Origin: Bacillus sp. Bos-x628
GTDB taxonomy: Bacteria; Bacillota; Bacilli; Bacillales; Bacillaceae
Length of the DNA stretch: 64,000 nt
NCBI RefSeq assembly: GCF_040500475.1
Contig: NZ_CP159358.1
Location: forward strand, 1,550,001-1,614,000
Direction: 5' to 3'
Numbering within the stretch: the first letter of the stretch is position 1; each line of letters begins with the position of its first letter. Under the pieces are notes generated by a model. That model ran no database searches. It was not told the origin of the DNA and was given only the letters and a program-made list of their open reading frames with translations. A program made the translations under genes and the position numbers. Positions 32,461-39,516 of this stretch are shown piece after piece.

Positions 32461-32976
32461 TTATGCTAAACAAAACAAACTATAATTAATTCTATTTTTC
32501 ATTTTCAAACGGGAACGCTCAATGTTTTTCTGCACTGTTCCTTTTTTTATGTTCAGCAGCTGGGCGATCTCTTCGAAAGACATGTTTTGCACAGTATGCA
32601 TGATGAAAATGTCCTTCTCTCTTTCAGTGAGTACCGAAAGGGCATCAGCAATTCTTTCTTTGTCCCAATCGCTTACCTCTCCTTCTGGCTCCTGATTGAT
32701 CGCATATTCTTCTGGCATTGCATCAATGATACGTGGATCAGCAAGAATCGTTCTTTGATAAACGTCCCTTCTGTCAGCTCCCCGGCGTGCTCCTGGTTGT
32801 CTTCCGTTCTGCAGCCATTCGAGAGTGAATTCAATATCGCTGATCATACTACCAATGATTTTCTTATCGTTCTTTTGTTCTGCTGTCATTTCATTTTCTG
32901 GTGTTTCCGAGAATGCCCGATACATCTTTCTCGCTTCTTTTAACGCTCTTTTGTATTCAATGATTAAATCCTGCAT
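32461..32976 (-). CDS. xpf: Late gene activator, Xpf-like sigma-region-4 protein
   Basis: 171 residues. The C-terminal third is a sigma70 region 4-type HTH: LSVLTEREKDIFIMHTVQNM, SFEEIAQLLNIKKGTVQKNI, ERSRLKMKNRI. The N-terminal part is helical. PBSX Xpf and skin YqaQ have this build and switch on late operons. Its place between early genes and the late region fits. Preceded by GAGGATAAAC. Confidence 0.82.
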   Translation of the reverse strand: MQDLIIEYKRALKEARKMYRAFSETPENEMTAEQKNDKKIIGSMISDIEFTLEWLQNGRQPGARRGADRRDVYQRTILADPRIIDAMPEEYAINQEPEGEVSDWDKERIADALSVLTEREKDIFIMHTVQNMSFEEIAQLLNIKKGTVQKNIERSRLKMKNRINYSLFCLA

Positions 32977-32989
32977 GTTTATCCTCCTC

Positions 32990-33112
32990 TTATTTACGCT
33001 TAAAAGCGCCGCCTTTGGCTCTTTTTAACCTCTGCATGTTTTGCCCCATCAGCTCACGTATCTCTCTGTCAGTGAGCTTCTGCGTGTTCTTTTTGGGCTT
33101 TTCCTTCTTCAT
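32990..33112 (-). CDS. Small basic phage protein
   Basis: 40 residues: MKKEKPKKNTQKLTDREIRE, LMGQNMQRLKRAKGGAFKRK. The ATG at 33112 has GGAGG 6 bases before; another ATG two codons upstream sits too close to it. It lies directly before xpf and ends 13 bases before its start. Very basic; may bind nucleic acid. No family recognised. Confidence 0.6.
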   Translation of the reverse strand: MKKEKPKKNTQKLTDREIRELMGQNMQRLKRAKGGAFKRK

Positions 33113-33141
33113 GTTCATCCTCCGTTCAGGTAAATAAAAAA

Positions 33142-33184
33142 CGGACACCAACCAGCACCCTTAAAAGGTGTTGATCAGTGTCCG
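33142..33184 (-). terminator. Long terminator at end of early operon
   Basis: Leftward stem CGGACAC ... GTGTCCG with a second inner stem (AACACC...GGTGCT) and then TTTTTTATTT. It would stop early transcripts before the xpf unit. Confidence 0.75.
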
Positions 33185-33214
33185 CAGGCTCTCCGTCTTG
33201 GACTTATTTAGTTG

Positions 33215-33424
33215 TTAAGCCATTGCCTTAATATGAAGATCCGTAATCCATTTCATTAGTCCTTCAAAAGTCGGTTCGCGTTTTTCAAGATGGCAGTTAA
33301 TCATATACATTTTCAGATTTTCACCCACATCAGCAAGCCATTCTAATCCAAAATATTCTGCATAAGCTTTCTGTTCATAGTCTTCTAACATATCCGCCAT
33401 TTTCTTTGCAGTCATTTTCGTCAT
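33215..33424 (-). CDS. Early phage protein, unknown
   Basis: 69 residues from the ATG at 33424 (GGAGGAAACGG before it). Helical: MTKMTAKKMADMLEDYEQKA, YAEYFGLEWLADVGENLKMY, then HLEKREPTFEGLMKWITDLH. No motif recognised. Last gene before the operon terminator. Confidence 0.6.
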   Translation of the reverse strand: MTKMTAKKMADMLEDYEQKAYAEYFGLEWLADVGENLKMYMINCHLEKREPTFEGLMKWITDLHIKAMA

Positions 33425-33452
33425 TCCGTTTCCTCCTAAGCCGCTAGGCTGT

Positions 33453-33704
33453 TTAATTTCCGAAAAATCCAGCAATCAAGATGATGCCAATGAATACAAG
33501 TATCGGAATCAATACAAGTGCGTTTGACTCACGTTTTGCTAAGACCACGTTCCCCTCGATCACGAGATCATCATTTTTGCGTACCAGCATCGGCACCACG
33601 TAATCCGGCACTCGGAGATATGTAGCCGCATCCTCGATTGTCATTGCTTGATGTTTGCAGGCTTTGACAGCCTGCGACAGTTCAACGTGTTTTGGTAGAC
33701 TCAT
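33453..33704 (-). CDS. HTH protein with C-terminal membrane span
   Basis: 83 residues. TIEDAATYLRVPDYVVPMLV is a helix-turn-helix of the excisionase/MerR type, and the C-terminus ALVLIPILVFIGIILIAGFF is one membrane span. A DNA-binding module anchored in the membrane is unusual; the combination echoes the HTH plus membrane pairs of cassettes 1 and 2. The start overlaps the stop of the upstream gene. Role unknown. Confidence 0.6.
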   Translation of the reverse strand: MSLPKHVELSQAVKACKHQAMTIEDAATYLRVPDYVVPMLVRKNDDLVIEGNVVLAKRESNALVLIPILVFIGIILIAGFFGN

Positions 33705-34090
33705 TATTTCCCCGCCTCCATTAGTAAAGATCGTTGTAAGTTTTTCAGTTCAATGGTGACATCGGCTAGTTGCTCCGTAGCTCTGTTTGCCTGTGTTTCA
33801 GCCTTTTTCCATTCATTCAAATACTGCTCATTCTTTTTGTTTGAAAACCTCAATTCTTGCTTTAGACGCTGAATCTCGTTGTATAGGTCCATATCTGATT
33901 CGATAACAGGTACGTCCACTTTTTGGAGAAATTCAGTTGCAAAGTATCCTGAAAAACCTTCTAGGAAAACAGCAGGTGCGCTTGGATTAAATTCATCACC
34001 TGCACATGTCCACACTCTGCCCTCGTTCAATTTCGCTTCTAAACATGTATGCATTACGACCATGTCGCCTTTTTTGAGTTTCTGGCTCAT
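33704..34090 (-). CDS. Early phage protein with coiled coil
   Basis: 128 residues. A compact N-terminal beta domain (LKKGDMVVMHTCLEAKLNEG, VWTCAGDEFNP, AVFLEGFSGYFATEFLQKVD) of the kind found in many Bacillus phage small proteins, then a coiled coil (LYNEIQRLKQELRFSNKKNE to LKNLQRSLLMEAGK). GAGGTTGAGAG lies before the ATG. Function unknown. Confidence 0.62.
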   Translation of the reverse strand: MSQKLKKGDMVVMHTCLEAKLNEGRVWTCAGDEFNPSAPAVFLEGFSGYFATEFLQKVDVPVIESDMDLYNEIQRLKQELRFSNKKNEQYLNEWKKAETQANRATEQLADVTIELKNLQRSLLMEAGK

Positions 34091-34108
34091 AATCTCTCAA
34101 CCTCCGAT

Positions 34109-34312
34109 TTATTTGATCTTGTATCCTATTTCATGGTCAACTCTTGCAAAGTGACCTTTAGCAGTTTGAATGATTGTTTTTCCGTGTTCAGGTGCATCAG
34201 TAATGTGGGCGGTTCCTTCGTTACCGTCTATTACGATGATGCGAACCTTGCCATGTTCTAAATTCTGATGAATAGTTGTTTCAAAGTCTTTTATTTCTTT
34301 TGGTTGGTTCAT
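34109..34312 (-). CDS. XtrA-like early protein
   Basis: 67 residues from the ATG at 34312 (GGGGGCGGAGCGG before it). VRIIVIDGNEGTAHITDAPE, HGKTIIQTAKGHFARVDHEI has the compact beta pattern of XtrA/YqaO proteins of PBSX and skin, which are encoded just before xpf in those elements. Function unknown. Confidence 0.65.
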   Translation of the reverse strand: MNQPKEIKDFETTIHQNLEHGKVRIIVIDGNEGTAHITDAPEHGKTIIQTAKGHFARVDHEIGYKIK

Positions 34313-34328
34313 CCGCTCCGCCCCCATG

Positions 34329-34390
34329 TGTTATAATTAAAGTGTCAGTTTTAATTAGCACTGGAGCTACGGCTTCGGTGTTTTTTTATG
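34329..34390 (+). ncRNA. Possible short rightward transcript with terminator
   Basis: An extended -10 (TGTTATAAT, 34330-34337) is followed after about 30 bases by a hairpin CACTGGAGC-tac-GGCTTCGGTG (about 34360-34380) and a seven-base T-run, all on the strand opposite the operon. A second pairing, AGTG with CACT, competes with the terminator stem. Could be a tiny RNA or the leader of nothing; no -35. Confidence 0.35.
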
Positions 34391-34601
34391 CCCATTTATC
34401 CATTTGGAACGTTGGTGATGGTTTTAGTTCTTCTCGATACACAATAGGGTGCTTGGCTAGATATTCCTCAAGCTCTTCTTTTGTCATCTTCCATTCGATG
34501 ACTGGACCTGCTACATATGGGTTGTTAGGCTTTCCGCTAATGTTTTCTCCCTCCAATCTTAGGTATTTCTGCGCCGCCCATTCGTTTACAATCTGACCCA
34601 A
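34386..34601 (-). CDS. Small early phage protein, start uncertain
   Basis: Up to 71 residues from a TTG at 34601. The conserved-looking part is ISGKPNNPYVAGPVIEWKMT and KEELEEYLAKHPIVYREELK. An ATT at 34541 follows GGAGGGAGAAAAC with ideal spacing and would give 51 residues, avoiding a 65-base overlap with the Cys-rich gene. Function unknown. Confidence 0.5.
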   Translation of the reverse strand: MGQIVNEWAAQKYLRLEGENISGKPNNPYVAGPVIEWKMTKEELEEYLAKHPIVYREELKPSPTFQMDKWA

Positions 34602-34650
34602 ACCGACTAGCGCAATGTTTAAACTGTGAACAACGTGTCATACATGCCAT
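34537..34650 (-). CDS. Cys-rich small phage protein
   Basis: 37 residues: MACMTRCSQFKHCASRFGSD, CKRMGGAEIPKIGGRKH. Four regularly spaced Cys suggest a zinc-binding knuckle. GGAAG lies 8 bases before the ATG. Short proteins of this pattern (C-x5-C-x7-C) appear often in Bacillus phage early regions, from memory. It overlaps the following gene in another frame. Confidence 0.6.
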   Translation of the reverse strand: MACMTRCSQFKHCASRFGSDCKRMGGAEIPKIGGRKH

Positions 34651-34654
34651 GAGT

Positions 34655-35116
34655 TTATCTTCCTGCCTTACCCACAACGGACGATCGTCTGCGATTACCA
34701 CGTTTAACAGTTGACTTCCCCGCCTTTCCTTTTGGCTTAAGCTTTTTGAGTTTGTCCAGCTCGATAAAGCCATATGATTTGTCATAAGCAAGGACTTTGA
34801 GCGGTGTCTCATATTTGCGTTCATACAGTTTTCGCTTGATGGCAAATTCCTTTGTTTCCACGCCTTTGATGTCGATGATCTCTTTAGTTCCATCGAGATT
34901 AGTGATCTCAAAGTCTGCAATATATTCAATCTTCCGAAAAGTCTTGTCGTTCTTTTTAAATGCTTCTTGCAGCAGGTAACGTGGTTGCAATGCAAAATCT
35001 TTTATCTGCTTCGCCTTCTTAAGCCATTTCAGTTGCTGATAGTATTTGGCTTCTGCCCTGCTATCAAACGTGATGCCGTCTACTACCGTTTTGCGTGCGC
35101 CGTATTTATTGGACAT
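34655..35116 (-). CDS. DUF1064 nuclease-like protein
   Basis: 153 residues. KYGARKTVVDGITFDSRAEA, KYYQQLKWLKKAKQIKDFAL and YIADFEITNLDGTKEIIDIK match DUF1064, whose acidic strands (E in SRAEAKYY, D in YIADF, D-x-K in IIDIKG) form a restriction-endonuclease-like active site. It probably acts as a junction resolvase or similar enzyme in phage DNA processing. The C-terminus is very basic. Confidence 0.82.
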   Translation of the reverse strand: MSNKYGARKTVVDGITFDSRAEAKYYQQLKWLKKAKQIKDFALQPRYLLQEAFKKNDKTFRKIEYIADFEITNLDGTKEIIDIKGVETKEFAIKRKLYERKYETPLKVLAYDKSYGFIELDKLKKLKPKGKAGKSTVKRGNRRRSSVVGKAGR

Positions 35117-35235
35117 GGTTTGTTTCCCCTCGCTTTCCGTTGCTGGAAGTGCTTTTTCAGTTCGGCAACGAGCTTTGCTTTTTCTGTGTCAGTTAGGTTA
35201 GTTCGTTTTAGTAAAGTCGTGATGCTAGGATTCAT
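35083..35235 (-). CDS. Small basic phage protein
   Basis: 50 residues: MNPSITTLLKRTNLTDTEKA, KLVAELKKHFQQRKARGNKP. It overlaps the DUF1064 gene by 34 bases and is part of a run of short overlapping early genes. Helical and basic. A weak AAAGGT site lies 8 bases before the ATG. No family recognised. Confidence 0.55.
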   Translation of the reverse strand: MNPSITTLLKRTNLTDTEKAKLVAELKKHFQQRKARGNKPCPINTAHAKR

Positions 35236-35250
35236 TGCTTTTGACCTTTG

Positions 35251-35343
35251 TTACCTCCCGTCATCCCGCCCCCATTGCAGGAGCTTCCTTTCTCTTGATG
35301 ATGCCGTGAAAGCTATAGTAATTAGTGCAGCCATCGTCTTCAT
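35251..35343 (-). CDS. Very short ORF in early operon
   Basis: 30 residues: MKTMAALITIAFTASSRERK, LLQWGRDDGR. Its ATG overlaps the TGA of the zinc-ribbon gene (ATGA), which suggests translational coupling; a short hydrophobic N-terminus. Could be spurious. Confidence 0.35.
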   Translation of the reverse strand: MKTMAALITIAFTASSRERKLLQWGRDDGR

Positions 35344-35516
35344 GCTGTCTTATCTTCCAGTGCTTTCGCTTTCAACAGCATTTGATTTAATTGCTCGATG
35401 ACTGGCTTTAGGCTCTGTTTTCGCCCTGTATGGTTACAATCAGGACAAGGGAAGAAGCCCGCCATGAAAGTATTTTCGTTTATGACGACTTTCTCGCCAT
35501 TGCATGTGTTGCACAT
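35340..35516 (-). CDS. Zinc-ribbon small protein
   Basis: 58 residues with two CxxC knuckles, MCNTCNGEKVVINENTF and FFPCPDCNHTGR, then a helix PVIEQLNQMLLKAKALEDK. It begins 1 base after the stop of the helicase loader gene. DnaJ-type zinc ribbons of this kind are common near phage replication genes; may aid the loader or bind DNA. Inference. Confidence 0.62.
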   Translation of the reverse strand: MCNTCNGEKVVINENTFMAGFFPCPDCNHTGRKQSLKPVIEQLNQMLLKAKALEDKTA

Positions 35517-35517
35517 T

Positions 35518-36456
35518 TTAAAACGCTCCTTCTAGCCGGTGATTCAGCTTGATGTTTTTTTGGATTGTTACAGCATAGTTTTTACACATTGAGTAAAGCC
35601 GAGTGCCAAACGCTTCATCCATTTGAATAAAATCCTCAAATGTCAGTTCAGATGAAAGCATGATTGGTTTTTGATGTTGATAACGATAGTTGATAATTTC
35701 TTGCATTTGCAGAAATGGCCATGTCTTTAGCTCATCATTTTCATTTGTCCTTGATTTGAATAGATCATCAATAAAAAGCACGTCTATGTTTTTTAAGAGA
35801 TCGATTTTCTCTGGTAACTTATCAAAATCTTTTCTAAGATCAGTCATGCCTTCAAGGTACGGAAAATACAGAACAGGAATTTTATATTTTTCAATAAATC
35901 CGTTGGCAATAGCCGTAAGTAAATGCGTTTTACCTACTCCCGACTGCCCTAATAGAGCAATGCTGTTTTCATCGGTGTTTTTTATATCTTGAAATGCCTT
36001 CGCATACTCAAAGGCGCATTCTCGCATTTCTTGTATAACTTGAGGTTTCCCATCAGTTTTGAAATTGCTAAAAGTCATTTTTTTAAACCGTTCAGATATA
36101 TTGCTGGCGCTTATCAATTGCATTTGTCTATTTCTTGCTGCCCTTTCCGCCACACATTTACATTGACGAGAAAATGTTGTTTTCCAATACTTTGCATCTT
36201 GAGGACTGCAAACTTTTCCGGCAAGAAAATCATCTTCACGAACCATTTCATGGTCAGCTAAGTCGAAACGCTTCCCCTCATTTCTCATGCGCTTTTCTGT
36301 TTCTTCATGAATTCTATAAACGATGATGCCTTTGTCTTTGCAAACATCACACTCATACGTTTCTTCTGATTCTAAGACGTCCTGTTCCGAAGATTGGAGC
36401 GACTTTAGATTGACCATCATTCTTTTGATCACCTCGTCCAGCGTTGCCTTTGCCAT
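35518..36456 (-). CDS. DnaC/DnaI-like helicase loader
   Basis: 312 residues. An N-terminal zinc-binding part (ETYECDVCKDKGIIVYR ... CKCVAERAARNR) precedes an AAA+ ATPase: Walker A LLGQSGVGKTHLLTAIANGF (about 160-180), Walker B IDVLFIDDLFKS (about 225), and sensor LSSELTFEDF. It loads the replicative helicase at the phage origin, like skin YqaM. It overlaps the end of the DnaD-like gene by about 100 bases in another frame. Confidence 0.85.
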   Translation of the reverse strand: MAKATLDEVIKRMMVNLKSLQSSEQDVLESEETYECDVCKDKGIIVYRIHEETEKRMRNEGKRFDLADHEMVREDDFLAGKVCSPQDAKYWKTTFSRQCKCVAERAARNRQMQLISASNISERFKKMTFSNFKTDGKPQVIQEMRECAFEYAKAFQDIKNTDENSIALLGQSGVGKTHLLTAIANGFIEKYKIPVLYFPYLEGMTDLRKDFDKLPEKIDLLKNIDVLFIDDLFKSRTNENDELKTWPFLQMQEIINYRYQHQKPIMLSSELTFEDFIQMDEAFGTRLYSMCKNYAVTIQKNIKLNHRLEGAF

Positions 36457-37012
36457 CCTGCTTGCCTCCTTTGTTAATAGGGTTGTATAACACTGCGGAC
36501 ACCCATCCTATTGACTTTTTGTTTTTCTCAACTGCTTCTTTCATCACTTCCAAAACCTTTTCTGTTCCGTGGTCATCAATCAAATGATTGATCTTTTCAG
36601 CATTAAAGACATTCAAGGTTCCGCCGAAATTACTTTCATAAAATTCAAATGGGTTCATTGGCTTGTCGTCCTCCTGTCGTGTTGGTTTTTCTTCTTTTGG
36701 CTTTTCAGGTTCTTTAGGTGCAGGGCTTGTGGCATTTTCGAGACTGATTATTCGGTAACGTCCAGCTTTCTTGCCTTGTGAGAGGTATTCAATTCTTCCT
36801 GCCTCGACCAAAATTTCTCGATGTTTGATCAGCGTATTTTCGGAAATCTCAATCTTCGCTTGCAAAGTAGTATTTGAAGTGGTGAACCACTCCCGCCACC
36901 CTGCCTTATTGTTAATGTGCAAAAGATGAAACCATAAAGCTTGGGTTGTAGCAGACAACGGATTAGTTTCCAGCCAATTCATAAAGCCGTTTATTTCTTT
37001 CAGGTAATTCAA
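36353..37012 (-). CDS. DnaD-domain replication initiator
   Basis: 219 residues. An N-terminal winged helix (LSATTQALWFHLLHINNKAG, TTLQAKIEISENTLIKHREI, AGRYRIISLENA), a Pro/Glu/Lys linker, and a DnaD-type C-terminal domain (NPFEFYESNFGGTLNVFNAE, GWVSAVLYNPINKG). Phage DnaD-like proteins mark the origin and recruit the loader; similar to skin YqaL. The final 35 residues lie over the start of the loader gene. A phage origin could lie within this gene but no iteron set was recognised. Confidence 0.82.
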   Translation of the reverse strand: MNYLKEINGFMNWLETNPLSATTQALWFHLLHINNKAGWREWFTTSNTTLQAKIEISENTLIKHREILVEAGRIEYLSQGKKAGRYRIISLENATSPAPKEPEKPKEEKPTRQEDDKPMNPFEFYESNFGGTLNVFNAEKINHLIDDHGTEKVLEVMKEAVEKNKKSIGWVSAVLYNPINKGGKQDGKGNAGRGDQKNDGQSKVAPIFGTGRLRIRRNV

Positions 37013-37016
37013 GCCC

Positions 37017-37196
37017 CTACCTCCTTTCGCATAGAGCTGTCATTCCGTCGATGCGGACAAGCTGTAATCCTGTTTCATTTCTATTGATGTATCCCTCGAC
37101 ATACTTGCGGAACAACTCTGACCTATTGGGTACCCCTTCTGTCATCCACACATAACAGAAGGGAATAGGCACTCTAATTAAATGGGAGTTCGTCAT
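37017..37196 (-). CDS. Small conserved-looking phage protein
   Basis: 59 residues: MTNSHLIRVPIPFCYVWMTE, GVPNRSELFRKYVEGYINRN, then LQLVRIDGMTALCERR. A strand-helix-strand layout with a buried aromatic core. It starts inside the SSB-like tail fragment and stops 4 bases before the DnaD-like gene, whose ribosome-binding site (AAAGGAGGTAG) overlaps its last codons. No family recognised. Confidence 0.58.
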   Translation of the reverse strand: MTNSHLIRVPIPFCYVWMTEGVPNRSELFRKYVEGYINRNETGLQLVRIDGMTALCERR

Positions 37197-37237
37197 CTTT
37201 TATATCCACCGCTTCACCATCGAATGGGTCAGCATCA
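37174..37237 (-). pseudogene. C-terminal tip of SSB- or RecT-like gene
   Basis: Directly after yqaJ a frame reads DADPFDGEAVDIKDDELPFN and stops at 37174. Acidic tips ending DDxLPF are the hallmark of bacterial SSB proteins (and appear on some phage RecT proteins). The rest of the gene is missing. In skin-type phages a recT gene follows yqaJ; here only this tip remains. Confidence 0.55.
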
Positions 37238-38185
37238 TTTGACCTCCTTAATTCCGAAACGCCTTGAGTGCGTTTCTTTAATTACTTTTTGATAAACGTC
37301 AGGAAAATGCTCTTTCAGTTTGTTTGTGTCTACTCTCTTAGACACGACAGGCTTCCAAGTTGCTTGATACTTACCAACAAAACCAGTTTCAGCATCCTTC
37401 ATTTCTTGCTTGATTTGGTTTTCAAGCTCTTTTGCTTGCGTCTGTAATGCGGCAATCTCTGCTTTTAGTCTTAGATAGTGTTGAATCCGCTCTTTATTTG
37501 CACTTGTAAGATCAACAACTTTGGTACTATCAGATTGGGCGTATTTTTTCTTTAAAAACTCTTCCGCCGCACTAGAACCATCCAACGGAGGAGCAACGCC
37601 ACTTAATACATGGTCATTCCAAAAATTCACGACTGATGAAAAGATCATTTCAATCAGTTCTTCATCCCGTTCAACCTCTTTCCAAACGAATTGATTCCCA
37701 CCAATCAGCACAGCAAAGTACCCTTTTTTGTATTCAGGTCCAAGAATGCCTAAATAATATTGCACCTGAACAATGTAACTGGCAGGAATCTCATCATCTA
37801 CCCACTCTTTTGCGTTATATGCTGATGTGGTTTTGCATTCAAGAATCGCCTTTTCTCCCACGATCATGCGGTCAATGTTCGCTATAATCATAGGGTGGTC
37901 GGGATGCTGTAGAATGGCATTTCTTTTACGAACTTTCTTGCCGCTTCTAATCTCAAATTCTTTTGCGACGATTTCTTCAAGAATGGTTCCAAAATAAGCT
38001 GCATCACTCTGCTCATCTTCTAGCAAGACTTGTCCAGTCTTTTCTAGCCATAATTCAAATGGTGTTTTCCATTTGCTCAAGCCAAGCACTACAGCGGCAT
38101 CCGAACCACCTATCCCCTTTTGTCGAGAGAGAAGCCATTCTTCATGAGACATATTAGCTGTAGACGAAAGGACTTTCGCTTGCAT
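37235..38185 (-). CDS. YqaJ-type viral recombinase exonuclease
   Basis: 316 residues from the ATG at 38185 (AAAAGGTGAG before it). SRQKGIGGSDAAVVLGLSKW, PFELWLEKTGQ, ILECKTTSAYNAKEWVDDEI and VQVQYYLGILG form the YqaJ/lambda-exonuclease-like active site, with the Glu-x-Lys of ECKT. The C-terminus is a long coiled coil. It resects DNA ends for single-strand annealing, normally with RecT, which is absent here. Confidence 0.88.
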   Translation of the reverse strand: MQAKVLSSTANMSHEEWLLSRQKGIGGSDAAVVLGLSKWKTPFELWLEKTGQVLLEDEQSDAAYFGTILEEIVAKEFEIRSGKKVRKRNAILQHPDHPMIIANIDRMIVGEKAILECKTTSAYNAKEWVDDEIPASYIVQVQYYLGILGPEYKKGYFAVLIGGNQFVWKEVERDEELIEMIFSSVVNFWNDHVLSGVAPPLDGSSAAEEFLKKKYAQSDSTKVVDLTSANKERIQHYLRLKAEIAALQTQAKELENQIKQEMKDAETGFVGKYQATWKPVVSKRVDTNKLKEHFPDVYQKVIKETHSRRFGIKEVK

Positions 38186-38364
38186 CACATACTCACCTTT
38201 TGGCGATAAGCCGCTTGTCCTAGCTGGATGTATTTCTGTTTGGCTTGAGCATTCGGGAAGCAGAACATCGGTTGTCCTTTTTTGTAGTCAATCCATCCGC
38301 CTGCCTGTTCTAAACGCTTCTGCGCTTCCCTTCTTTGATCAAAGGTGATTTGATATTTTGACAT
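38185..38364 (-). CDS. Small phage protein before YqaJ
   Basis: 59 residues from the ATG at 38364 (GGAGGTATAC before it; a second ATG lies directly upstream). MSKYQITFDQRREAQKRLEQ, AGGWIDYKKGQPMFCFPNAQ. Its TGA overlaps the yqaJ start. Unknown function. Confidence 0.6.
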   Translation of the reverse strand: MSKYQITFDQRREAQKRLEQAGGWIDYKKGQPMFCFPNAQAKQKYIQLGQAAYRQKVSM

Positions 38365-38378
38365 CATGTATACCTCCA

Positions 38379-38470
38379 TTGATTTTTTATAGAAGACTTG
38401 GTATACTGTTCGTACCTAATCGAAGCAGTACACCTTTTTAAAACTCGCTATGCCAAGCGGGTTTTTTTAT
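38379..38470 (+). ncRNA. Possible short rightward RNA
   Basis: On the strand opposite the operon: TTGATT (38379-38384), 17 bases, TATACT (38402-38407), then a terminator-like CTCGCT-atgcca-AGCGGG hairpin with a seven-base T-run ending near 38468. This predicts an RNA of about 55 bases, antisense to the leader of the 59-residue gene only through its promoter region and to the last codon of the next gene. No coding frame of note. Confidence 0.5.
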
Positions 38471-38583
38471 TTGTCTTCATCGTCTTCATCTTCGTAACCG
38501 TCTCTTTCAAACTCGTCCTTCCAATGACTTTTCGGATAACCAAAACTGTTAATTTGTGTGATCATTGGATGCTCAATATTCAA
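38467..38583 (-). CDS. Small acidic phage protein
   Basis: 38 residues from a TTG at 38583 with AAAGGAG 9 bases before (an internal ATG would give 32). [38 protein letters not shown]. Acidic tail. Start overlaps the end of the previous gene by 4 bases. Unknown. Confidence 0.5.
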   Translation of the reverse strand: MNIEHPMITQINSFGYPKSHWKDEFERDGYEDEDDEDK

Positions 38584-38852
38584 TGGTTTTTGCTCCTTTC
38601 AGTTCGAGTAACTAGCTCAAGGCGAACCCCATGTTTTTTCTGTATATCTGTTGCTACTTCAAACAACTTTCCCTTGTTGTTCATGCGAACTAAATCTTCT
38701 GAAATGTTTCTAATGCTTCCAGCCAAACTTGCAACTTCTTCGTAATCGCCGTCTTTCAAAGACTGGTAAGCAATGTATAAAAGCTCTTTTACACTGTCAA
38801 TTTTTGCTTCCGCCAGCGGAATATCTTCACGAATGAATTGTTTTTCAATCAT
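38580..38852 (-). CDS. Early phage protein, helical, unknown
   Basis: 90 residues: [60 protein letters not shown]. All helical. It starts overlapping the stop of the XRE protein (ATGA) and is co-translated with it. No family recognised. Confidence 0.6.
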   Translation of the reverse strand: MIEKQFIREDIPLAEAKIDSVKELLYIAYQSLKDGDYEEVASLAGSIRNISEDLVRMNNKGKLFEVATDIQKKHGVRLELVTRTERSKNH

Positions 38853-39418
38853 GCTAGTACCGCCTCTCTATCCTGTCGTTTATGCATAGCTACCTCTGCG
38901 ACAATGGCTTTTTTTGACCATTTTTCAGTTAGATCAGTTATTTTCAAACCAAACTCTCTTGCCATGGAGTACATGAGCGTTTTGTTTGCCTGTGTCAGAT
39001 CGTATATCTGTTTTATGGCTTGCATCGGAAGCTCACCATGCTTACTGGGGCGGGTATTGTTCATCCATTCCGCAAGCTCTTTCGTTGCTTGTCTTGCATC
39101 TTCCATTTCGTGTATAAGATTTATCAATGCCTTGTGAGCACAATCATTTAAGGCGGGGTCGATTGGTGCGGCTGCCATTGGGTGAAGCTTAAAAATGAAA
39201 TGCACGAGATCAATATGTTCATATGCTCCACAAGCTTTAAACCAGTTGATGCACAATTCAGGGGTAAGTCTGACATAACCGTTTTCAATGTCTGATACAT
39301 TTCTTTGATCACGCCCTCCGATTAAAGTGCCTAGCTGATACTGGGAATATCCGGCTTCCTTCCTCACTCTCCTCATGATTTCGGGTAAATTCCGCTGATT
39401 ATACGGACTGTTCTGCAT
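38849..39418 (-). CDS. XRE-family helix-turn-helix protein
   Basis: 189 residues from the ATG at 39418 (AGGAGGAGAACAA before it; the open frame reaches 39478). The HTH is [23 protein letters not shown]...[15 protein letters not shown] longer C-terminal helical domain follows ([20 protein letters not shown]). Similar two-part XRE proteins occur downstream of antirepressors in Bacillus phages and may tune early transcription or replication. Confidence 0.72.
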   Translation of the reverse strand: MQNSPYNQRNLPEIMRRVRKEAGYSQYQLGTLIGGRDQRNVSDIENGYVRLTPELCINWFKACGAYEHIDLVHFIFKLHPMAAAPIDPALNDCAHKALINLIHEMEDARQATKELAEWMNNTRPSKHGELPMQAIKQIYDLTQANKTLMYSMAREFGLKITDLTEKWSKKAIVAEVAMHKRQDREAVLA

Positions 39419-39516
39419 TTGTTCTCCTCCTGCTTTATTCAGTTTTAATTGGTAAAATTTATTCATGAAAGGGCACAACAGGACTTATGAAACCCTGCGT
39501 GGAACCCAGTTAGTGA

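Noticed and set aside
33142..33184. Structured RNA or riboswitch
   Set aside because: The stem is followed by a T-run at the end of an operon, so a plain terminator explains it.
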